64,000 nt of DNA. Origin: Acidobacteriota bacterium. GTDB taxonomy: Bacteria > Acidobacteriota > Blastocatellia > Pyrinomonadales > Pyrinomonadaceae. The position numbers were made by a program, and so were the translations under genes. How positions within the stretch are numbered: the stretch's first letter is position 1; every line of letters starts with the position of its first letter. Below, in pieces: positions 34,158 through 43,153 of this stretch. The stretch is taken from positions 124,001 to 188,000 of the forward strand of contig JAFDVJ010000004.1 in the NCBI GenBank assembly GCA_018269075.1, read 5' to 3'. The notes under the pieces are model-generated. The model saw only the letters and a program-made list of their open reading frames with translations, made no database searches and was not told the origin of the DNA.

Positions 34158-36377
34158 TTACTCTCCGCCGCGCGTCATCAACACGATGTTCTGAATCGTC
34201 TTGCCGCGCGACAGAAACAGTTTTTGTTTATCGGCCGACCACGCGCCGTAATAGACGGGGTCGTCCTTGGCTTCGAAAACCAGTTTCGGGGCCGTCCCGT
34301 CGAGCGGCTGCACCCAGAGGCTCCCGCCCTCGCGGGAGGCTTCCGAAGCGTTGTAGATGAGAGATTTGCCGTCGGGCGTCCAGTCGAGATAGGAAATCGG
34401 GTCGATCTCGAATTCCCGCACAGTCGAATTGTCGGCGGTGTTTCGGAGGGCGACGAGCCAGCGTTTTTTTTCCTCGTTCAGATAACTGAACGCGTACTGC
34501 TTCCCGTCGGGCGACAGGCTGTAGACGCCGGCCACCTCGTTGACCAGATGCACGACGTCGCCGCCGGCCGCCGGCATCTTGACGAGCCGCCAGCGCGCGC
34601 CGTCGTAGCGGAGAAAGAAGATTTCCCTTCCGTCGGGAGTCTGACGCGGGCAGAGCACGAAGGTCTTGTCGTCGGTCAAACGGCGCGGGTCGCGGCCGTC
34701 GAGGTCGCTTTTCCAGATTTCCTGCGTGCCGCTGCGGCGCGAAATAAACAGCAGCGATTTGCCGTCGGCCGTCAGAGACGGCGACCGTTCGCCGTTCGGC
34801 TGCTCGAACATCGGCGACAGGTTTCCGCCGTCCGTTGACAGGTATTCGAGCCCGTTGCTGCCGTTTTCGACGTACTCGGCGAGCAGCCGGCCATCGGGCA
34901 GACCAGTCAGAAAACCGATAAAGTTCCGGGTCTCGGTGATCTTCGACGCGGTTTGCGGCGGGTTCCAGTTGAGACTCCAGAGATCGCCGTTGGTATCGCT
35001 CTGGATCGAGACCAGCGCCGAGTTGTCGGCACTCAGGACGACGTCCTCGTAGCTCGAAACATCATTTGTCAAACGGGTCACTTCGCCGGAGCGATAATCG
35101 ACCCGCCAGAGCTGTCTTTGCCGCGTACCGGTCGGTTCGGCCGGAAAAAGCAGTCCGCTCCCGTCCTTCAGCCACGCCGGCGCGTAAACCTTGCCGACCT
35201 GCGGCGCCAGAATCTGCCTGATCGGACCGCCCGGGGCCGGTATTTCCTGGAGCCCCCAGACGCGGCCCTTTTCGGTCACGTCGCTGGCGACGAAGGCGAA
35301 TTTTCCGCCGTCGGGCGACCAGCGCGGCTCGATCAGTTTATGATTATCGCTGACCGAGTAGATCTCCTGCTCGCCGCCGCCGTCCTCGGCATTGACGATC
35401 AGCAGCCGCCGCATTTTATCGGGCGTGTCGCGGACGAAGGCGAATTTTTTGCCGTCCGGCGAAAAGGTCGGCGTCGAACGGATGTTTTCGACGATTTTGC
35501 GCGCGGCGCCGCCCGAAATCGGGACCCGGTACAGAACGTCGAGGGCGTTTTTTTCGGTGACCGCGTAATAGATCGAATTATTGTCGGGCGAGACGACGAT
35601 CGCGTTGTACTGCAGATCGGAAGGCGGGACGAGCTGCAGGGCGTTGGTCTGGCCGATCCGCTTGAGCCAGAGGGATTGACGGCCGCTCCCGTCGGAGGCC
35701 GCGTAAATCACGGTTTTGCCGTCGGGCGAAATCGTCGCCTGAAGGATGTTGCCGGTCGTCGTCAGTTTTTGCGGCCGCAGATTGTCCGGCCGAAACTCCC
35801 CGGCGAGCGCCCGTCCGCGCGCCAGCATCCAGAGCCCGAAGGCCGCCAGCAGAACGACGGCGCAGACGCCGCCGGCGACGAGCGGCCAGCGCGCCCTTCG
35901 TTTTTGATTTTCGGGTGGCGGGGCGGCGAGCTCCCGGCGGATCGGAGAAACGACGATTTCCCGGTGATCCGGCTCGTCGAAATACTCCTCTTCGACGATG
36001 ATTTCCTCGCGGGTCTGCTTGACGATAACGGAATCATTGGCGGCATCCGGCAGGGCGCGGACGTCGGCGACGAAGCTGTAGCCGCGGCGCGGGACGGTCT
36101 TGATGTAGATACTTTCGTTGGGCTGTTCACCGAGCGCCTGACGGAGCGCGGAAACACTTTTCTTGAGATTCGACTGCTCGACGAACATTCCCTCCCAGAC
36201 CATTTCGAGCAGTTCGTCGTGCTCGAGAATCCGGCCCTCGTTTTGCACGAGAACCAGCAGCAGATCGAAAATTCGCGAAGAAAGCGCGACGCGTTCGCCT
36301 TTTTTCAACAAAATTCGCCGCCGGACGTCGATTTGATAATCGTCAAACTCGTAGTAACGAAAATTATCAGTTCCCAT
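34158..36377 (-). CDS. CadC-like transmembrane regulator with beta-propeller sensor
   Basis: 739 residues. Residues 1-105 form an OmpR-type winged helix (FEVDDYQID-like start, [47 protein letters not shown]). A charged linker leads to a single TM helix (about 165-186). The rest (about 200-739) is an extracytoplasmic TolB/PD40 propeller with repeats such as [32 protein letters not shown] and [10 protein letters not shown]. This is a one-component membrane-bound regulator common in Acidobacteria: the propeller senses, the winged helix binds DNA. It is divergent from a run of envelope protein genes, with phased TTCAC repeats between, which makes that run its likely target. Confidence 0.9.
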   Translation of the reverse strand: MGTDNFRYYEFDDYQIDVRRRILLKKGERVALSSRIFDLLLVLVQNEGRILEHDELLEMVWEGMFVEQSNLKKSVSALRQALGEQPNESIYIKTVPRRGYSFVADVRALPDAANDSVIVKQTREEIIVEEEYFDEPDHREIVVSPIRRELAAPPPENQKRRARWPLVAGGVCAVVLLAAFGLWMLARGRALAGEFRPDNLRPQKLTTTGNILQATISPDGKTVIYAASDGSGRQSLWLKRIGQTNALQLVPPSDLQYNAIVVSPDNNSIYYAVTEKNALDVLYRVPISGGAARKIVENIRSTPTFSPDGKKFAFVRDTPDKMRRLLIVNAEDGGGEQEIYSVSDNHKLIEPRWSPDGGKFAFVASDVTEKGRVWGLQEIPAPGGPIRQILAPQVGKVYAPAWLKDGSGLLFPAEPTGTRQRQLWRVDYRSGEVTRLTNDVSSYEDVVLSADNSALVSIQSDTNGDLWSLNWNPPQTASKITETRNFIGFLTGLPDGRLLAEYVENGSNGLEYLSTDGGNLSPMFEQPNGERSPSLTADGKSLLFISRRSGTQEIWKSDLDGRDPRRLTDDKTFVLCPRQTPDGREIFFLRYDGARWRLVKMPAAGGDVVHLVNEVAGVYSLSPDGKQYAFSYLNEEKKRWLVALRNTADNSTVREFEIDPISYLDWTPDGKSLIYNASEASREGGSLWVQPLDGTAPKLVFEAKDDPVYYGAWSADKQKLFLSRGKTIQNIVLMTRGGE

Positions 36378-36403
36378 ATTTTATGGAAATAAAGAACTTA
36401 GCC

Positions 36404-36488
36404 TTTTTCACCGCTTTTCACCGTTTTTCACCGGAATCTTTCACTAAAGGTTACCAAAATTTTCACCTTTTGAGAACGACATTCACCG
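36404..36488. promoter_or_regulatory. Six phased TTCACC repeats, candidate operator
   Basis: TTCAC starts at 36407, 36417, 36427, 36440, 36462 and 36482; four of the six, including the first three, are TTCACCG. Spacings are 10, 10, 13, 22 and 20 nt, close to whole helical turns. OmpR-type winged helices bind such direct repeats. A perfect TTGACA (36495-36500) follows but without a good -10, which would fit an activator-dependent promoter for the rightward genes. Confidence 0.55.
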
Positions 36489-36563
36489 TAATTTTTGACA
36501 AAGTTGAGCCATCGACGAAACAACCGGTTCCGAAAGGGCCGGAGGAAACAAAGAAGGGTTGAA

Positions 36564-36764
36564 ATGAAAAGAATCAAAAGAACCAAAATAACGGTCATCC
36601 GCACGGAGACGGTTTTCCTGAAAAGGACGGAAGACGAAAACGTCGCGGAACGCCAGCCGGTGAAAACGCCCTTTTTTTTGGATGACGGAGATCGCGACCG
36701 GATCATCGAGGTCGAAAGAATCGACCGGATCGTCGAGCAGGAAACAGAAGGAGAACAAGAATGA
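36564..36764 (+). CDS. Small charged protein, first gene of envelope cluster
   Basis: 66 residues: a basic start (MKRIKRTKITVIRTE) and an acidic end (DRDRIIEVERIDRIVEQETEGEQE), with no signal peptide or TM span. An AAGGG ribosome site lies 5 nt before the ATG. Its TGA overlaps the ATG of the next gene (ATGA), good evidence that it is translated. The family is not recognised. The longer upstream frame from 36495 has no ribosome site. Confidence 0.6.
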   Translation: MKRIKRTKITVIRTETVFLKRTEDENVAERQPVKTPFFLDDGDRDRIIEVERIDRIVEQETEGEQE

Positions 36765-37162
36765 TCAACGCTATGCCGATTTTTATTAATTCGCTTTTCC
36801 CGTTTTTCGCCGGTAACGGTCTCGATGCCGAGGCCCGGCAGCTGATCGAGGACGCGCGCCGGGCGATCGCGCTCGCGGAAAAGGAGTCGGGCTACGCCGA
36901 TATCGCTTTCGCGCAGACCGACCCGGAATCCGAAACGCCGAACCTGAAGCTCGCCGAAATCGCGCGCTGGCATTATGCCCAGTCGCTGAAGAACTACGGC
37001 GACGCGGTAAACCTTCTCGGCCAGGCGGCGAAAACCGGGCTACCCCCGAAATATCGCAAATATGTCGAGCTGAAAACGAAAAAATGCCTTGAAGAAATGG
37101 CCTATTCCAACACCCGCAAGATCGTTCTCGGGGTTCTCCTGAGAACCGGCAGCGCCAAATAA
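36761..37162 (+). CDS. Helical protein of unknown function
   Basis: 133 residues. A hydrophobic N-terminal stretch (MINAMPIFINSLFPFFAG) could be a weak anchor. The remainder is helical with TPR-like character (AEIARWHYAQSLKNYGDAVNLLGQAAKTG; KYRKYVELKTKKCLEEMAY). GGAG precedes the ATG, and the start overlaps the stop of the preceding small gene by 4 nt (ATGA), so the two are translationally coupled. I do not recognise a family. Confidence 0.7.
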   Translation: MINAMPIFINSLFPFFAGNGLDAEARQLIEDARRAIALAEKESGYADIAFAQTDPESETPNLKLAEIARWHYAQSLKNYGDAVNLLGQAAKTGLPPKYRKYVELKTKKCLEEMAYSNTRKIVLGVLLRTGSAK

Positions 37163-37220
37163 ATAAACGAACAACCGCGGTCGATTGAAGGCCGCCATCG
37201 ATCAGAGCCCCCTGAAGCCC

Positions 37221-37267
37221 CCGCCGGCCGGCGTTTCGGAAACGAGTTCCGAACGCCCGCCGGCGGG
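37221..37267. repeat. Imperfect hairpin in the cluster
   Basis: Arms 37222-37241 and 37247-37265 (CGCCGGCCGG...TTCGGAA / TTCCGAACGCC...) pair with one bulge and a 5-nt loop. There is no T-run, so attenuation or mRNA protection is more likely than termination. Confidence 0.65.
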
Positions 37268-37395
37268 TGAAAAGGACAGCTTTTACCCAAAATACCGTTC
37301 TCCCCAAACCGCGGCGGAAAATTCCGCGGCCCGGAGAACTACGCCCCGCAAGGGCTTTAACGACAAGAAACCGACGTTCAAGTCTGAGAAACATT

Positions 37396-38460
37396 ATGAA
37401 ACGAACCGCGATTATTTTAACGACGATTTTATTTATGGCCGCTTCGGCTTTTGCCGGCGAACTGACGCTCCTGAAGCGCACCGTCTTCGTGACGCCCCAG
37501 AAATATCTCCGCTACTGGAAAAACCCGAAAGCCGCCGAGCCGGTCTACAACACCAACAGCTGGTACCCGAAAATCAAATTCGACGTGCTCGGGCCGATCG
37601 AGGCCGGCAGCAAGCTTTATGTCGAGATCGACCGCGCCGGCGGCGGGCCGTGGCTGAAGATCAATATGCAGACGCCGGTGCTCGAAAACGATGTCTGGGA
37701 AACGATCAGACCCGAATCGATCAGCTCGGACGACGAGGAAAAACTGGCCTCGGTCGAAACCGGCGTCTTCAACTTCCGGATCAAGCTCAAAAACGCTCTG
37801 GCCGGAACCGACACCGTGCTCTTCAGCGGCAAATTCAAGGTCAACCAGCTGACGCTCGACCAGAACATCCCCGAAAACAAGGGCAAAAAAGAGTTTATGG
37901 TCGATTACGACTGGCATCTCCCGATCGGCTACGTCTGGATCAATCCGGAAGCCGACGAGGAAGTCCCGTATCTTTCGACGCAGGTCTGTCTCAAAGGCGC
38001 GGTCGAGCAGGACAAAACCGAAGCCTATCTTTTTTTCAACGGCAAACAGATCTCGAAAGATCCGATGACCACTTATTCGACCAAGGAAGTCCTGACGAGC
38101 GGGGCCGACGAGCCGCATCACCGCTACTCGATCCTCCAGTTCAATTTCTCGAACGTTCGCGGGTTCAACCGGAGCTCGAGCGCGTCCGATTACTCGCAGA
38201 ACTTCTTTCTCGACAAAAATCCGGGCAGCTACGAGATCAAGATTATGCGCGGCAACGCGCTCGCCCGTTCGATCGGTTTCACGGTCGGCCGCGACGGCGC
38301 GATCGTCGATAACGGAATCGCCAAAACGGCCCGCCTCGGCGGCGTCCGGATGATCTTCCCGGCCAAAATTTCCGGCTCGCTCGACGGCGCCTACAACGCC
38401 GCCGCATGGCAGACCGACGCGCTCTGGAGCAACCCGCTGAGCGGTTTTTCGATCCAGTAG
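37396..38460 (+). CDS. Secreted protein, paralogue A of the cluster pair
   Basis: 354 residues with a signal peptide (MKRTAIILTTILFMAASAFAG). The mature part is beta-rich: KYLRYWKNPKA, WYPKIKFDVLGPI, GVFNFRIKLKNALAGTDTVLFSGKFKV, WHLPIGYVWINPEADEE, EAYLFFNGKQIS, FFLDKNPGSYEIKIMR, FTVGRDGAIVDNGIA and TDALWSNPLSGF. Each of these has a counterpart in the 40008-41186 product, so the two are paralogues that could form a hetero-complex. No known family recognised; an envelope or surface role is inferred from export. The ATG is chosen because the signal peptide starts there. Confidence 0.8.
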   Translation: MKRTAIILTTILFMAASAFAGELTLLKRTVFVTPQKYLRYWKNPKAAEPVYNTNSWYPKIKFDVLGPIEAGSKLYVEIDRAGGGPWLKINMQTPVLENDVWETIRPESISSDDEEKLASVETGVFNFRIKLKNALAGTDTVLFSGKFKVNQLTLDQNIPENKGKKEFMVDYDWHLPIGYVWINPEADEEVPYLSTQVCLKGAVEQDKTEAYLFFNGKQISKDPMTTYSTKEVLTSGADEPHHRYSILQFNFSNVRGFNRSSSASDYSQNFFLDKNPGSYEIKIMRGNALARSIGFTVGRDGAIVDNGIAKTARLGGVRMIFPAKISGSLDGAYNAAAWQTDALWSNPLSGFSIQ

Positions 38461-38474
38461 GAGGAACACAAGAA

Positions 38475-39449
38475 ATGATGAATGCAAAAGTCAAAACGAT
38501 CGCCGCGCTCCTGTTCGTGATGCTGGCCGCGGCCGCCGAACTGCCGGCCCAGACCGCGAAGGTCTACGCCTGGGTTCGGATTTACACGGCAACCCGAGCC
38601 GCCAACAGCTCGGCCGTCACGGAAAGCGCATTTTACACGAGCATCGGCGCGATCAACGCCGCCGACACCGAAAAGGCCCGGCAGAACGCGGTCAGTTATT
38701 TCAACGCGAAGATCGTCCCCTATTTCTCGGAAGATCTGAAACTGACCGTCAAGGACGTCCAGATCAAGACGTTCCCGTCGCTCGCCGAGGCCGACGACGC
38801 CCGCTACGCGGTCTTTCAGAACGACAAGAAAACGCTCAATCCGAAAGCCGACGACGATTACTGGTCGACGTTCTTCTTCAACTGCTCGCTGGCCGACGGC
38901 GGCCCGCGCGCGTCGTGGATGGCGGGCGTCGCCGAAGTCCACGTCGCCGGCGTCCCGGTCTGGAAATATTTCAAGATCGAGGTCGCGAGCTACCGGAAGG
39001 CGGACGGCGAGGAAAGTCCGGGCGTCGATCAGCGGTTTTATTTCAGCGAGCCGTTCGAGGTTTACGTGACCGGTTCCGATTCGCGGCGGATGCCCGATAT
39101 TTTCAGCAAGTATTTCGAATCGACGGTCGAACAGCCGCTGATCCGGAAACACGGCTACGGACTGCGCTGGTCGGCCGATCAGAAGGAAATTCTGCCCGGC
39201 TACGTCCGCAACGACACGGGCAACACCTACCGCGAGGCGAAGGCCGATCTCGACGAACTGATCGAGAACCGGAAGGGTTACGAGATGCCGATGCTGATGT
39301 TCGAGTTTTCGGACCGCGGAACCGATAACGGCGAGGACACGAGCCGGCCGCGCTGCTTCGCCAACTGCGAGCTCGCGAAAGCCCCGCTGACCGCTTCGCA
39401 GGCGAGCGCGCCGGTCAAGCCGTCGAACTCCCCGAAGAAAAAGAATTGA
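38475..39449 (+). CDS. Secreted protein of unknown function
   Basis: 324 residues with a signal peptide (MMNAKVKTIAALLFVMLAAAAELPAQ). The body is mixed alpha/beta with segments such as KVYAWVRIYTATRAANSS, VSYFNAKIVPYFSEDLKLTV, DDYWSTFFFNCSLADGG and KYFKIEVASYRKADGEE. Two cysteines late (CFANCE) could form a disulfide, and the tail is Pro/Lys rich. AGGAGGAA lies 7 nt before the ATG and only 14 nt separate it from paralogue A, so they share a transcript. Not recognised. Confidence 0.78.
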   Translation: MMNAKVKTIAALLFVMLAAAAELPAQTAKVYAWVRIYTATRAANSSAVTESAFYTSIGAINAADTEKARQNAVSYFNAKIVPYFSEDLKLTVKDVQIKTFPSLAEADDARYAVFQNDKKTLNPKADDDYWSTFFFNCSLADGGPRASWMAGVAEVHVAGVPVWKYFKIEVASYRKADGEESPGVDQRFYFSEPFEVYVTGSDSRRMPDIFSKYFESTVEQPLIRKHGYGLRWSADQKEILPGYVRNDTGNTYREAKADLDELIENRKGYEMPMLMFEFSDRGTDNGEDTSRPRCFANCELAKAPLTASQASAPVKPSNSPKKKN

Positions 39450-39486
39450 CCCGATAATTTTGATTGATCCTGAAGGAGGAAATTTT

Positions 39487-39834
39487 ATGGATTACACAGC
39501 GGTTTATCTGGCTCTGGCGACCTGCGGCGGCATCGGCCTGCTCGTGACGGCGCTCGCGATTCCGCTTGCCAAAGGCAAAATCAATCGCAACCAATGGTAC
39601 GGGTTTCGGACGCCGAGGACGCTTTCGAGCGACGAAATCTGGTTTCCCGCCAACCGTCTGGCGGGCGGCAATATGATCGTCGCCGGCGTGCTGGTGATGA
39701 TCACGGCGGTCACCCTTTTTTTTCTGAAGGGACTGCTGCCGGTTCCGGCGACGGTCCTGACGATGGCGTCGGTGACTTTTCTGGCGATCGTCGCTTCGGT
39801 CGTGAAGAGCTTTCTGGCGCTGCGGAAGATGTAA
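39487..39834 (+). CDS. SdpI-family membrane protein
   Basis: 115 residues with three membrane spans. The loop after the first span carries the SdpI/YhfL (PF13630) pattern: RNQWYGFRTPRTLSSDEIWFPANRLAG. In Bacillus SdpI is an immunity protein against the SdpC toxin and a signal receptor; many bacterial homologues have no known toxin. AAGGAGGAA precedes the ATG. An Sdp-like toxin is not evident here, so immunity is only one possibility. Confidence 0.82.
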   Translation: MDYTAVYLALATCGGIGLLVTALAIPLAKGKINRNQWYGFRTPRTLSSDEIWFPANRLAGGNMIVAGVLVMITAVTLFFLKGLLPVPATVLTMASVTFLAIVASVVKSFLALRKM

Positions 39835-39861
39835 AAATGACTTCGGTCAGGGATTAACAAA

Positions 39862-39993
39862 ATGGAAAAGTCAAATAACAAAGCGCTTTACATAATTATC
39901 GGCCTCGTCCTGCTGCTGGTCGCGATCCCGATCCTGATAATGATCGTCGGAATGATCGCGGGATTCGTCTTCTACAGCGCCGGGGCTCAATAA
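39862..39993 (+). CDS. 43-residue single-span membrane peptide
   Basis: An open frame encoding MEKSNNKALY, then a hydrophobic helix (IIIGLVLLLVAIPILIMIVG) and MIAGFVFYSAGAQ. It lies in the 173-nt gap between the SdpI and paralogue A' genes on the same strand. No clear ribosome site is visible (GGATTAACAAA before the ATG), but the composition and start/stop placement are those of a small membrane protein. It is too small to assign; a regulatory or toxin-like peptide is possible. Confidence 0.55.
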   Translation: MEKSNNKALYIIIGLVLLLVAIPILIMIVGMIAGFVFYSAGAQ

Positions 39994-40007
39994 ACGGAGT
40001 GATGAAA

Positions 40008-41186
40008 ATGAAGATATTGATTTTTATGATGACGCTGGCTTTTTCCGGCGTCCTGCCGGCGGCGGCGCAGTTTCCAAAATTGCCGAAAATGCCGAAAGCC
40101 GACGTCCGGCAGCCGAGCGTCGAAACGCCGAAAAACGATAACGGGGCGACGCCCGAAACCGGAACCGGCGCCGGAGCGATCAACGGCCGCGACCCGCAAA
40201 CGGCCGTGCTCAAACCGTCGCTGACGATCCGCGCCGCCCGCGATCTGCGGTACTGGAAACAGCCGGCGGTCGATAATTTCTGGAGCTGGATGCCGGAGGT
40301 CGAATTTCTGGTTTCCGGACCGATTCCCGATTCGAGCTTCGTAACGATCGATTTCACGACGCCCGACGGGAAACCGTGGTACAGCTGGGACAGCGCGCCG
40401 TTCGCCGTTCCCGAGGGCGGACGTTACGCGATCCAGTCCGAAGCCGTCCCGCGCTGGCAGGACAAGCGGTCGACGATCCTGACCGGCACTTTCGGTTTCC
40501 GGATCACGCTCAAAAACGGGCTCAACGGAACCGCGCAGGAGCTTTATCGCGGGAGCTTCAAAGTCGGAAAGAAATTCGCCGGCAACGAAAACGCCAATTT
40601 CAAGAACCAGTTCGCCTTTTACGTCGAACAGGACTGGGCGCTCCCGATCGGCTATCTGCGGCTCGATCCGAAAGACGAGCCCGCCGCGCCGGCGCTCGCG
40701 CTCGCGATGTGGTTTCGCGGCGACTACGATAACGATCGGCTGACGGCTTTTCTCTTCTACAATGGCAAGCAGATCTCGAATACCAAAACGAGCGACAAGG
40801 GCAGCGGCGGGACGATCAAGTCGCTGATTACCGAGGGCGACGACCGGAAGGAGCTTTTCTGGGCGTTCTGGAACTTTACGTTCTACAAGGTTCGCGCCGC
40901 CCGAAGCGGCAATTACCCGGAAGCCTTCGTGCTCAAAGACAATCCCGGAAATTACGAGGTCAAAGTGCTGCTCGACGACGAGCTCGTCCGGACCGTCGCG
41001 TTCACCGTCGGCAGCGACGGCCGGATCGTCGACAACGGTCTCGCCGAACGCAACGGCCTCGGCGGCTCGGGGATCGTCGTCCCGGTCAGGGTCATCCCGG
41101 TCAAGGAAGGGGCTCTGAACCTGCAGGCGTGGAAAACCGACGCCTTTTACGGGAACCCGCTGGACGGGTTCACGGCGGTTCAATAA
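40008..41186 (+). CDS. Secreted protein, paralogue A' of the cluster pair
   Basis: 392 residues. Signal peptide MKILIFMMTLAFSGVLPAAAQ, then a Pro/Thr-rich segment absent from paralogue A. The conserved body aligns by eye: RDLRYWKQPAV, WSWMPEVEFLVSGPI, GTFGFRITLKNGLNGTAQELYRGSFKV, WALPIGYLRLDPKDE, TAFLFYNGKQIS, FVLKDNPGNYEVKVLL, FTVGSDGRIVDNGLA and TDAFYGNPLDGF. ATG 40008 has GGAG 8 nt upstream; ATG 40002 is an alternative. Function unknown. Duplication within the same transcription unit suggests subunit specialisation. Confidence 0.8.
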   Translation: MKILIFMMTLAFSGVLPAAAQFPKLPKMPKADVRQPSVETPKNDNGATPETGTGAGAINGRDPQTAVLKPSLTIRAARDLRYWKQPAVDNFWSWMPEVEFLVSGPIPDSSFVTIDFTTPDGKPWYSWDSAPFAVPEGGRYAIQSEAVPRWQDKRSTILTGTFGFRITLKNGLNGTAQELYRGSFKVGKKFAGNENANFKNQFAFYVEQDWALPIGYLRLDPKDEPAAPALALAMWFRGDYDNDRLTAFLFYNGKQISNTKTSDKGSGGTIKSLITEGDDRKELFWAFWNFTFYKVRAARSGNYPEAFVLKDNPGNYEVKVLLDDELVRTVAFTVGSDGRIVDNGLAERNGLGGSGIVVPVRVIPVKEGALNLQAWKTDAFYGNPLDGFTAVQ

Positions 41187-41238
41187 CGATTTTCAAAACA
41201 AAAAGAAACTAATTACTGAAACAGGAGAAAGAAAAAAA

Positions 41239-41799
41239 ATGAAGAATATTACGGCAATTTTAGCGGTTTTGATGTTGATTTTCGCGGGTCTCGCGTGTTC
41301 GAGCGACGAGACGGACAAGGCCAACGGGCTCGTCGACGAAGCCAACAAATTCATCAAGGAAGCCAACACCGCGGTCGATCAGGCCGAAAGCAAGGGCAAG
41401 GAATTCGACCGGATGGTCGGCGCGATCGAAACCGAGGACGACTTTAAAAAAGCGACCGATTTCGGCAATAAAGAGTTGATCCCGGCTTACGACAAGATGA
41501 AGGACAACTTCTCGAAGGCGGGCGAAAAATTCGAAGCGGCCGGCAAGCTCAAGGTCAACGATAAATTCAAGGAATATCTCGAAGCGAAGGCCGCGGAAAT
41601 GAAGAAACGGGCCGAATACGCGGAAGTCTACAAAGGCATCCCGAAAGCGCTCGCCGACAGCAAGGGCAAATCCGATTACAAGGAAGCGCTCCAAAAGATT
41701 CTGGATAAGGCGCAGGGCCTTCAGAAAGAGGCCAAGGATCTCGACGAAAAAGCGACCAAGATCCAGAAGGACAACCCGAACGTGATGAAGCAGAACTGA
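41239..41799 (+). CDS. Coiled-coil lipoprotein
   Basis: 186 residues. MKNITAILAVLMLIFAGLAC is a lipoprotein signal (lipobox GLAC, with Ser after the Cys, which favours outer-membrane sorting by the Lol +2 rule as known in E. coli). The mature protein is a highly charged Ala/Lys/Glu/Asp-rich helix (DEANKFIKEANTAVDQAESKGKEF; KYLEAKAAEMKKRAEYAEVYK-like), likely a long coiled coil. AGGAGAAAG precedes the ATG. A terminator-like hairpin follows. No family identified. Confidence 0.78.
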   Translation: MKNITAILAVLMLIFAGLACSSDETDKANGLVDEANKFIKEANTAVDQAESKGKEFDRMVGAIETEDDFKKATDFGNKELIPAYDKMKDNFSKAGEKFEAAGKLKVNDKFKEYLEAKAAEMKKRAEYAEVYKGIPKALADSKGKSDYKEALQKILDKAQGLQKEAKDLDEKATKIQKDNPNVMKQN

Positions 41800-41841
41800 G
41801 CGCGGGTTTGGCATTTTCGCGAATCCGCCGTATCTTGGGGA

Positions 41842-41877
41842 AAAGGGAGCGCGGCCCGCGCGGTAACGCTCCCCTTT
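41842..41877 (+). terminator. Hairpin after the coiled-coil lipoprotein gene
   Basis: AAAGGGAGCG (41842-41851) pairs with CGCTCCCCTTT (41867-41877) with one bulge and a GC-rich loop. The T-run is short, so readthrough is possible. Confidence 0.55.
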
Positions 41878-41915
41878 CGCGGCTTCGCGAAAAATTTTGG
41901 CAGCGGATGGAGAAT

Positions 41916-42314
41916 ATGATGGTGAAATTATTTATTTCCGCGCTGTTCGGCGTCGTCCTGACGGCGTTCAGCGTTTCGGCGCAGACCGATCTCTGTTTCA
42001 AGAACGAGGGTTTGAAATTTGTCCGGACCGTCTCGTTCACGCTTCAGGGAAACAAGCTCGAAGGGACGTTCGAGAGTTCCGGCTACGAGCCCACGACCTC
42101 GGCCGAAACCTTCGAATTCACGGGCCGGAAAACGGGTTCCCGGCTGACGATCAAATTCGCCGGCAAACCGCCCTACGAGCTGCCGCCCGGCACGAAAACG
42201 ATCGTCTGGACGCTCGGCCCGACGACCCTGAAAATCCCGACCTACGGGAAGAATTACACGACCAACCGGTATTCGGCGTACACCGCCGTTTACAATAAAT
42301 GCGGTGAGATATGA
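41916..42314 (+). CDS. Small secreted protein of unknown function
   Basis: 132 residues with a signal peptide (MMVKLFISALFGVVLTAFSVSAQ). The mature part is about 110 residues of beta-type sequence (FVRTVSFTLQGNKLEGTFESSGY; FTGRKTGSRLTIKFAGKPPYELPPGTKTIVWTL) with two cysteines, one near each end, that could be bridged. Two consecutive ATGs follow GGAG. The stop overlaps the start of the next lipoprotein gene (ATGA). Not recognised. Confidence 0.72.
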   Translation: MMVKLFISALFGVVLTAFSVSAQTDLCFKNEGLKFVRTVSFTLQGNKLEGTFESSGYEPTTSAETFEFTGRKTGSRLTIKFAGKPPYELPPGTKTIVWTLGPTTLKIPTYGKNYTTNRYSAYTAVYNKCGEI

Positions 42315-43153
42315 CGTTTCCACGAACGGCGAAAAATAATCTGTTCAACCTGACGGCCGTCCTGCTCGCCGGGCTGCTTTTGACGGCCGGCTGCCAGCGC
42401 ACCTCGACCGACGCCGACGACGCCGACGCGGAGCAGGTCGTCCGCGGCCGGCTCAAGATGTCGAAGGATGTCAAGGCCCTGCGGATCGGCAACGAGTATC
42501 TGTTCCGCGACGTCAAACAGTATTTTTTCGTCGACGGCAAACCGTGGGCGCCCGAAGACGACAAGAATCTGGCGCAGCGGATCGGCTGGTGCGACACGAG
42601 CCCGAACCCGGCGGTCGAGATTCTCCGCTGCTCGAGCGACGCCGAGGAAAACTACGCGGCCACCTACATCGTGCGAATGAAGAACGACCGGCCCGAAGTT
42701 CAGCGGATTCCCGAGGGCGGCGGCAGCGTCTGGGCCGATAACGACGGCCGCTGGCTGTTTTTCCGCAAGCACCGGGTCAACGTCGAAACCGGCGAATCGA
42801 TCGAGATCAAAGGGATGCCGTTCGCCGACGACCCCAGCGCGTCATCCCCCGTGACCTACGTGATCGCGGTTTCGCCGGATCTGAAAACCGTCGTCGCGAT
42901 GCCCGACAGCGCGACGGTGGCGGAAGGCGGCGAGGAATTTCTCCGTCTGCGGATCATCGATACCGAGAGCGGCCGCGTCGACTACCGGCGGGCGAGCTAC
43001 ACTAAAAATCCGTGGCTCAAGGACTGGGAAAACCCGAAAGGCGACATCCAGCCGCCGCCCGCGCCGTCGAAAAGCTTCGTCTGGCGGAAAAACGCCGCCG
43101 GCCGCGACGAGATCGCGGTGCCCGCGCTGCTGACCGACCCGAAAAAGAAATGA
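42311..43153 (+). CDS. Lipoprotein of unknown function
   Basis: 280 residues. The signal ends in the lipobox LTAGC, followed by an acidic linker (TDADDADAEQ). The body contains propeller-like fragments (RLKMSKDVKALRIGNEYLFR; WADNDGRWLFFRKHRVNVETGE; VIAVSPDLKTVVAM), so a small beta-propeller or WD-like fold is possible. It overlaps its upstream neighbour by ATGA and its downstream neighbour by ATGA, showing three translationally coupled genes. Confidence 0.75.
   Translation: MTFPRTAKNNLFNLTAVLLAGLLLTAGCQRTSTDADDADAEQVVRGRLKMSKDVKALRIGNEYLFRDVKQYFFVDGKPWAPEDDKNLAQRIGWCDTSPNPAVEILRCSSDAEENYAATYIVRMKNDRPEVQRIPEGGGSVWADNDGRWLFFRKHRVNVETGESIEIKGMPFADDPSASSPVTYVIAVSPDLKTVVAMPDSATVAEGGEEFLRLRIIDTESGRVDYRRASYTKNPWLKDWENPKGDIQPPPAPSKSFVWRKNAAGRDEIAVPALLTDPKKK

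Noticed and set aside
36495-36563. Constitutive sigma70 promoter from the perfect TTGACA before the envelope run
   Set aside because: No acceptable -10 at 16-18 nt; kept only as part of a possible activator-dependent promoter.
37185-38312. Long frame overlapping exported paralogue A
   Set aside because: Low-complexity Arg/Gln-rich shadow in another frame; the overlapping frame has a signal peptide and a recognisable paralogue.
39487-39993. Complete Sdp toxin-immunity operon
   Set aside because: Only the SdpI-like protein is recognisable; no SdpA, SdpB or SdpC-like sequence is present.
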